Part shown: positions 59,398 through 64,000 of the stretch, piece after piece
Numbering within the stretch: position 1 is the stretch's first letter
Layout of the letters: each line of letters starts with the position of its first letter
Virus record (IMG/VR): IMGVR_UViG_3300018891_000001
Span: 151,871 to 215,870 of that record
Length of the DNA: 64,000 nt
Direction: 5' to 3' (one strand)
DNA from: a virus
The notes under the pieces: generated by a model
What the model was told of the DNA's origin: nothing
The model's input: the letters and a program-made list of their open reading frames with translations, nothing else
Databases searched by the model: none
Program-made: the position numbers and the translations under genes

Positions 59398-60570
59398 TTA
59401 TAAAACTAATACCAATTTATCACTAGAGCGAGTAATGGCTGTATATAACCAGCGATGATGTTCCTCGACACTTAGTACTTCATTAATAACCACTACTTTT
59501 TCCCACTGGGAGCCTTGCGATTTATGGCAAGTAATCACATATCCAAAATCAAATTCACAATAAACATTGTACTCATACGGAAGCAATTGATACTTATTTC
59601 CTTTGAAATGATCTTCAAGTAAATACAATTGTTCAAAACATTCATCTGTAAAATCAGGTTGGAATTTGATTTCAAATGCATCACGGGTAATTTCATAATT
59701 CTTTTCAAGTTCTTTCACTTCTTTTACAAATCCCGTCATACCATTGACTAAGCTGATCTCATGTATGTTTTTGCCCCAATTGTTTCGGGTGCAAATCAAT
59801 TTATCTCCCACTTGTGGAAGATCATCCGTAAAACCCAAATATCGACGAATGTCCTGATTTAAAGACTGACGTGTGCGATTATAACCACAAATAATTTGAT
59901 CGGCCGTCGTATACACCTTTTCTCGAATTGCCAGCCAGTCTCGCTGATTAATGACCAACACTTCCTTGCCGTACCATCCATAATCAATCTTTTTCTTGGT
60001 GCGAGCCAGCATGGATAAATGAATAATGGGGTTCCCTTCAGCTTGTCGGTGAATCTCCGTTAATGCAAAATCGGGATTATGAAACATTTGAACAAATTCT
60101 TCATTGCCCGCTTGAGAAACCGGTGGGAGTTGCCCCTGATCTCCGATAAACAAAATCTTTTTACCAAATGAACGCAAATCTTCCATAATCTGTCCATCCA
60201 CCATCGAAGCCTCATCGATCACAATGAGCTTGATATGAGCAAGTTCTTCTTTTTCTTTTTTAACAAATTGTGGCTTCCCTTTTGTATCGACATCCAATTT
60301 GTAAATTAATCGGTGAATGGTTTGGGCACGATAGCGGCCATCGGCTTTTTGTGTAAGCACCAGAGCTGCCTTTCCGGTATAGCAAGCAAATGCTACTCGA
60401 TTCAATCGTAAACCTAATTGTTCAATCACATAATTGACTAATGTAGACTTCCCGGTTCCGGCATATCCTGCGAGAAAAAATGTATCTTTTGAACTATGTT
60501 TATACCAATGTACAATCCGATTAACAGCTTCTTGTTGCATCGGAGTTAATATAATTGAAGATACTGTCAT
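59398..60570 (-). CDS. RecD/Dda-type superfamily 1 helicase
   Basis: AAGGAGGA precedes ATG 60570 (390 residues). Walker A AGYAGTGKST (34-43), DEASMVDG, GDQGQLPPV, and late CHKSQGSQWEKVVVI and YTAITRSSD (motifs V-VI) define a 5'-3' SF1B helicase of the Dda/RecD2 group, compact like T4 Dda. Likely the replicative or recombination helicase loaded with the primase. Leader copy 6 is upstream. Confidence 0.85.
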   Translation of the reverse strand: MTVSSIILTPMQQEAVNRIVHWYKHSSKDTFFLAGYAGTGKSTLVNYVIEQLGLRLNRVAFACYTGKAALVLTQKADGRYRAQTIHRLIYKLDVDTKGKPQFVKKEKEELAHIKLIVIDEASMVDGQIMEDLRSFGKKILFIGDQGQLPPVSQAGNEEFVQMFHNPDFALTEIHRQAEGNPIIHLSMLARTKKKIDYGWYGKEVLVINQRDWLAIREKVYTTADQIICGYNRTRQSLNQDIRRYLGFTDDLPQVGDKLICTRNNWGKNIHEISLVNGMTGFVKEVKELEKNYEITRDAFEIKFQPDFTDECFEQLYLLEDHFKGNKYQLLPYEYNVYCEFDFGYVITCHKSQGSQWEKVVVINEVLSVEEHHRWLYTAITRSSDKLVLVL

Positions 60571-60604
60571 TTTAAATCCTCCTTACATGAGATCACCACC
60601 TATA

Positions 60605-60630
60605 TTTCCACGAAATTCCCCGGAGGGGGG
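60605..60630 (-). promoter_or_regulatory. Leader element copy 6 (RecD-like helicase)
   Basis: Minus strand CCCC-TCC-GGGG then AATTTCGTGGAAATA, 35 nt upstream of the helicase start. Confidence 0.75.
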
Positions 60631-60634
60631 AAGG

Positions 60635-61051
60635 TTATTCTAAAACATAAAATGTGCCTTCAATTAATTCTTTCATGGTCATCACATTATCAGGGGACAT
60701 CAGAATCGCCATAAATGGATTGTCTTGCGATACAAATGAAATATCCTCGTTTTTTTGTAAAATGCGGTAAAACTCGCCAACTTGCACTTTGACTTTTTTA
60801 CCTTCTTTATAAGCAGTTAAAAACTCCTGAAGTGATACTTCTTTTTGCGCTTCAATGAGTTGAACTCTAGTGTTTAATAAATCTTTTATAAGCACAATCG
60901 GCTCTCCAGTACGACAATTCACAATCATGTCATCAACTTTTGCAACCGTCATGCCATACAAACTGTTATCTGTTGTGACCCGTGCTTTTTGTCCGTTTGG
61001 AAAATGATCTGAAAGTAAATCAAAAAGTGTAATAGATTTTGTTGATGTCAT
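60635..61051 (-). CDS. Hypothetical protein (138 aa)
   Basis: AAAGGAG precedes ATG 61051. Mixed alpha/beta protein, first gene after leader copy 7, upstream of the helicase. No family recognised. Confidence 0.55.
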   Translation of the reverse strand: MTSTKSITLFDLLSDHFPNGQKARVTTDNSLYGMTVAKVDDMIVNCRTGEPIVLIKDLLNTRVQLIEAQKEVSLQEFLTAYKEGKKVKVQVGEFYRILQKNEDISFVSQDNPFMAILMSPDNVMTMKELIEGTFYVLE

Positions 61052-61071
61052 TCTTACTGCTCCTTTACTAT

Positions 61072-61098
61072 ATTTTCACCAAACACCCCGGAGGGGGA
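61072..61098 (-). promoter_or_regulatory. Leader element copy 7 (60635 gene)
   Basis: Minus strand CCCC-TCC-GGGG then TGTTTGGTGAAAATA, 21 nt upstream of ATG 61051. Confidence 0.75.
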
Positions 61099-61209
61099 CT
61101 ATGATGGTTTATTTTCTTTTCCTTCTCCTAAGCTATTATAAAAATCTCTAAATTCTGATGAAACATTTACTGCCTTATAAATGCGTATATTAATAGCACC
61201 CTCTCCCGA

Positions 61210-61392
61210 TTACTTGTAGAATAATACCGGAGAACCTGAACCATGTTTGTATAACTCATCTCTAACTTCATCTTTTGACCACCCTCTTCGCAGTAGTTCA
61301 CGAACCGCATCATCTCTAATACTATCCGGCGTACGATTACTCAAATGGTTCAAAATTGTATGAACGTCATCTTTTTCATCAAACCAACTCAT
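61210..61392 (-). CDS. Hypothetical protein (60 aa)
   Basis: AAGGAAA precedes ATG 61392. Charged helical protein with LLRRGWSKDEVRDELYKHG. Unknown. Confidence 0.5.
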   Translation of the reverse strand: MSWFDEKDDVHTILNHLSNRTPDSIRDDAVRELLRRGWSKDEVRDELYKHGSGSPVLFYK

Positions 61393-61412
61393 TGGTATAA
61401 TTTCCTTTCTGT

Positions 61413-61769
61413 TTAGTTTGTTTCTTTTTGTTCCATCATCTGAGCTAATTCTACAAGAGGATGAATATATGTATGAATACCCTCTTGTAGCGGCTGAACA
61501 GAAAAATATTCACCAAACTGTTTGACTTGACGATCCAGCCATTCTTGATAATTAGAAGGATTTACTTATTCTCCTGTAACCTCTTTCAAGAAAGGAAATT
61601 GTTCAAGTAAGAAAGGAGCACACTCTTTTGTTGCCCTTTGTAACTGATGTGTAAACAGATTATCATTGGTCATATAATTGAGAATACCATATACTCCTTC
61701 CATTCCTCGTGGAGATACCAATTTTCGTGTAGTAATGGTTAATATATCACCCAAATGAAATTCTCTCAT
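61413..61769 (-). pseudogene. Plasmid/phage hypothetical protein interrupted by an in-frame TAA
   Basis: The first part (61566-61769; start at 61769 with AAAGGATG) encodes 67 residues beginning MREFHLGDILTITTRKLVSPRG...NLFTHQLQRATKECAPFL. This is the start of a family (DUF7736-like, from memory) that continues with EWLDRQV..FGE and PVEELAEM. Exactly that continuation (NYQEWLDRQVKQFGEYF...VELAQMM) lies after the TAA at 61566-61568 in the same frame, with no start codon. Either a nonsense mutation, stop-codon readthrough, or a sequencing error. Confidence 0.65.
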
Positions 61770-61790
61770 TATTGGCATCCTTTCTTTTAA

Positions 61791-61901
61791 TTAAAAGATG
61801 AAAGAGCCTAGAATAAATCCAACTAAGAAAGCAATAAAAATATGTACAACTTCTTTTAATATAGCTCCAAGAATCTTTGCATAAAAAACAGGCCCAAACA
61901 T
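61791..61901 (-). CDS. Tiny membrane peptide (36 aa)
   Basis: AAAGGAGG precedes ATG 61901. One or two hydrophobic helices over the whole length. Unknown. Confidence 0.5.
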   Translation of the reverse strand: MFGPVFYAKILGAILKEVVHIFIAFLVGFILGSFIF

Positions 61902-61914
61902 GAAATAGCCTCCT

Positions 61915-62094
61915 TTAATTCCAAAAAACGTGTTCACGAATATGCTTACCGTTCCGATTGCCGCCGATCGAATAACGGGGCTGTTTATACATAAAACCCC
62001 ACTTACTGCGATCTTGTCTCAAACGGCGTTCAACAGAACGTCGCAAATGAAAATAGTGAGCATTTCTAACCTTCTTTCCTTTCCAGGTTGGCAT
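61915..62094 (-). CDS. Small very basic protein (59 aa)
   Basis: GGAGGTG precedes ATG 62094. Rich in Arg, Lys and His (HYFHLRRSVERRLRQDRSK); probably nucleic-acid binding. Overlaps the zinc-ribbon gene by 29 bp. Confidence 0.55.
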   Translation of the reverse strand: MPTWKGKKVRNAHYFHLRRSVERRLRQDRSKWGFMYKQPRYSIGGNRNGKHIREHVFWN

Positions 62095-62422
62095 TTGTAT
62101 CACCTCCAGCATTTAACCAATCATCTTTATTGCTAATTGCTAGACAAAATGTACACTTAAACCATTTAGCATCAAGCTCCTCAATCGAAGATTCAACATT
62201 AAAACAATTGTTCTCTCCGCATTTTGGACATGGTTTGCTCACGGTTTTTATTCTCCCTCCAAACATTGCAGCAACCTCAAGCCATTGGTTGAAATGTCTT
62301 ATATCTTTGGAGGATAATTCTATAAACACTTCTCTATCCTCAAGAATACAACGAATTTCCACATTTCCTCTTTCATTTAAAGTATGTGTCCAATATTTGA
62401 CATACTCTTTTGTCTTTTTCAA
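62066..62422 (-). CDS. Zinc-ribbon protein (118 aa)
   Basis: TTG 62422 was chosen for AAAGGAAG 7 bp upstream. A CPKCGENNC...CTFC zinc ribbon lies near the C-terminus, after a helical/beta region. Unknown. Confidence 0.55.
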   Translation of the reverse strand: MKKTKEYVKYWTHTLNERGNVEIRCILEDREVFIELSSKDIRHFNQWLEVAAMFGGRIKTVSKPCPKCGENNCFNVESSIEELDAKWFKCTFCLAISNKDDWLNAGGDTNANLERKEG

Positions 62423-62438
62423 GACCTCACTTCCTTTA

Positions 62439-62630
62439 TCATCTATATTCAATTCGAGGATAGTCCTCTGATGATTGTTCCATATGACCACAATTATTGC
62501 ACACATAGGTGTAAATGGTCGGATTTGCAGAATGAATTTTTGCTGATTTGATCATGGGATAATGAATATTGCATCGATCACAAACCGCATACACCTCTAC
62601 CGGTTTTACTTTTCTAGTGCACACTTTCAT
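62439..62630 (-). CDS. Small zinc-ribbon protein (63 aa)
   Basis: GTGAGG precedes ATG 62630. CDRC and CNNCGH form a zinc ribbon. Unknown function. Confidence 0.55.
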   Translation of the reverse strand: MKVCTRKVKPVEVYAVCDRCNIHYPMIKSAKIHSANPTIYTYVCNNCGHMEQSSEDYPRIEYR

Positions 62631-62649
62631 TTTAGTTGAGCCTCACTTT

Positions 62650-62868
62650 TTATAGGTCAATATTAAATAATTTACGAATCTTAAAAACCTTTACACTATT
62701 AGGACAATCATCTTTGATGATTTCTTCAACTTGCTTAGCCCAATATTTTGAGCAATCATCAAAAGCTTCTCTTCGGGCATTGCTGGCTACTTTATTTTTA
62801 AGCTCTGCAATAGCTTGATATATTACTTCTTCGGCATTATCATAATTCAAAACAATTTGCTTACCCAT
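62650..62868 (-). CDS. Small helical protein (72 aa)
   Basis: AAGGGGA precedes ATG 62868. Helical, with two Cys. Unknown. The 110 bp upstream contain ACTACGCATTA direct repeats. Confidence 0.55.
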   Translation of the reverse strand: MGKQIVLNYDNAEEVIYQAIAELKNKVASNARREAFDDCSKYWAKQVEEIIKDDCPNSVKVFKIRKLFNIDL

Positions 62869-62978
62869 AAAAATCTCCCCTTTTATTAAAAAATCATTAA
62901 AATCGCATGATGCCTGCGTATGGTCTGCCTACTACGCATTATTTTTTGCACTACGCATTAGCACTTTCTTCATCTGCA

Positions 62979-63128
62979 TTAACTAGTTCCATTATTTTGT
63001 GAGCTTTTTTCCACTTCTTTTGTTTGAACAACTTTTTTACCGTGATAAATTTTTCTAATCACTAAACCTAAACAAACACTACCAATAAAGACGATTCCTA
63101 GCCATACAAAATCTATGGTTTCTAGCAA
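62979..63128 (-). CDS. Small membrane protein (49 aa)
   Basis: TTG 63128 with GAGGGGA upstream is preferred over a longer frame without a site. One hydrophobic helix (residues 6-26) then a basic/Lys-rich tail. Unknown. Confidence 0.5.
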   Translation of the reverse strand: MLETIDFVWLGIVFIGSVCLGLVIRKIYHGKKVVQTKEVEKSSQNNGTS

Positions 63129-63191
63129 GCATATCCCCTCTTCGCTACACATTTCGTGTCGTATCTGAAACGTACTGTTCAACAAATCTAT

Positions 63192-63359
63192 CTAATCTTC
63201 TTGATGGATATAATCCGAAGAAATTTCAACAAACGTAATTTCATCAAGTTGGATAGTCGCTCTGTCCTCAACGCTGTCGAACCCTACAACCAATCCTTCT
63301 TTTCCTTTAAGAATTCCTTCTGTTATTACACCTTTTTGATTAACGCATAAAGGTTTCAT
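63192..63359 (-). CDS. Hypothetical protein (55 aa)
   Basis: CAGGGGG precedes ATG 63359. Small beta-barrel-like protein (GVITEGILKGKEGLVVGFD), resembling KOW/SH3 folds. Unknown. Confidence 0.5.
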   Translation of the reverse strand: MKPLCVNQKGVITEGILKGKEGLVVGFDSVEDRATIQLDEITFVEISSDYIHQED

Positions 63360-63415
63360 ATTTTTTCGCCCCCTGCACAATATGTGTCTGACGCTTAGTA
63401 TCTTCGGAATGTGTA

Positions 63416-63670
63416 TTAACTTCTTTTTCTGTAAAATCTAAATCCACCTAAATGGTCGTGTATACCCATAGGCTGTCCATCGTCGTCGATTATTCCTTTA
63501 AACCCTCTTGGAGGGTAACACTCAACCACAAGATAATATTTACCTTTGGTTGTCCATGGTGTATCTTCTAAACACAATGCTATATCCCCGACCTGCGATT
63601 CTTTGTTTGTTTTCACATACAATTCACCTTTGTAGCTTATTACAAAAGGGAATATCTTTTTTACTTCCAT
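63416..63670 (-). CDS. Hypothetical protein (84 aa)
   Basis: GAGGTGAGG precedes ATG 63670. Beta-rich protein with a KYYLVVECYPPRGFKGIIDDDG segment. Probably a phage/plasmid family, not named. Confidence 0.55.
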   Translation of the reverse strand: MEVKKIFPFVISYKGELYVKTNKESQVGDIALCLEDTPWTTKGKYYLVVECYPPRGFKGIIDDDGQPMGIHDHLGGFRFYRKRS

Positions 63671-63743
63671 AACCTCACCTCGTTATGTCGCATTATGTGT
63701 CGTATCTCGAAACGAACTATTCACTTTATACAAAAGTGAAATT

Positions 63744-64000
63744 TTATCCAACCCACAGGAATTTTTCACGATTCCAAAAATCATCATGATTACTTGTTAC
63801 CATATCGCCCATATCATATAATTGCTCTAAATAATTGTTAAGCGCTTCGCACCAATTACTATATTCAAATTCAGATGAATCAATATTCTTTTCAATCATA
63901 TCTTTAACCCACTCAAAATCTTCAATTAGATTTTCAAACTCTTGTAAATCATAATCATCTAACTTATTATATCTTCTTCGCTGTTCCTTTTCTAAAACCC
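63744..64000 (-). CDS. Hypothetical acidic protein, C-terminal part (start outside window)
   Basis: The frame is open from the right window edge to TAA at 63744 (about 85 codons). It is acidic and helical, with EDFEWVKDMIEKNID and a C-terminal FWNREKFLWVG. The start lies outside. Function unknown. Confidence 0.55.
   Translation of the reverse strand, partial: VLEKEQRRRYNKLDDYDLQEFENLIEDFEWVKDMIEKNIDSSEFEYSNWCEALNNYLEQLYDMGDMVTSNHDDFWNREKFLWVG

Larger units (their letters stand above)
63147..63720. repeat. Repeated leader sequence, copies at 63147-63181 and 63685-63720
   Basis: Copies share TGTGTCGTATCT-GAAACG-ACT-TTCA upstream of small genes (GTGTCGTATCTGAAACG and GTGTCGTATCTCGAAACG). A weaker variant lies at 63376-63410. 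May be a conserved promoter or leader. Confidence 0.5.

Noticed and set aside
61099-61194. 31-residue frame starting at ATT after GGGAGAGGG, ending at TAG
   Set aside because: The peptide looks protein-like but there is no ATG, GTG or TTG; an ATT start is too rare to claim.
1-64000. tRNA, rRNA, CRISPR, integrase, transposase or phage structural genes
   Set aside because: Looked for on both strands by eye; none with supporting sequence were seen.

Overview
The window reads as part of a large, low-GC plasmid or plasmid-like conjugative element of a spore-forming Bacillota, probably a Bacillaceae. Evidence: AT-rich coding DNA, strong AGGAGG ribosome sites with ATG/GTG/TTG starts, an alpha/beta-type small acid-soluble spore protein gene (14394-14579), short intrinsic terminators, and element-encoded copies of chromosomal replication genes. 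No rRNA, tRNA, integrase, transposase, CRISPR array or phage structural gene was seen. The species cannot be named from sequence alone.

Left arm (1-6970, + strand). A truncated metallophosphoesterase, small zinc-ribbon and membrane proteins and a guanylate-kinase-like protein end at a terminator near 1800. A second operon (2108-6204) encodes a pilin-like two-helix protein, a VirB6-like polytopic protein and an FtsK/SpoIIIE-type ATPase, which look like conjugation parts. Then comes a helix-turn-helix replication-initiator candidate (6419-6970). Its leader carries an opposing consensus promoter and terminator, i.e. a candidate antisense copy-control RNA. The gene is followed by an iteron array with DnaA boxes (7010-7251), the candidate replication origin.

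Right arm (7458-64000, almost all - strand). Tightly packed operons, with many 4-bp overlaps, run toward the origin. They encode an adenine-methylase-like protein, a Doc-like toxin locus, a PAPS-reductase-like protein, a beta sliding clamp, an SF2 helicase interrupted in its P-loop by a group I intron with a LAGLIDADG endonuclease, a degenerate methyltransferase, a Rad52/ERF-like protein, DnaG primase, a UvrD/PcrA helicase interrupted by an ORF-less group I intron, a tandem ThyX-like protein, a Ycf46/Ycf35(DUF1257)/DUF2997 module, a radical SAM activase, a Gp157-like protein, a PRTRC-like ubiquitin-type module (Ub-like C, E2-like B, ThiF/E1-like), a resolvase-like protein, a MerR protein, a uracil-DNA-glycosylase-like protein, RecA, SSB, a 3D-domain cell-wall protein apparently made by -1 frameshifting, and a RecD/Dda-type helicase. 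Many small proteins of unknown function lie between them.

Three window-wide patterns tie these genes together. (1) A leader element, hairpin CCCC-UCC-GGGG followed by ATTTnGTGAAAA, lies 20-36 nt upstream of seven start codons, including dnaN, dnaG, ssb, the AAA ATPase and the RecD-like helicase. (2) A palindrome, TGTAATGCATTACA, recurs at promoters and intergenic sites. At three sites it lies just downstream of a -10 box, and a related promoter sequence recurs. (3) At least five proteins carry beta-clamp-binding peptides (QxxLF / QxxLxLF), beside the element's own clamp. Together they suggest an accessory replisome under common control.
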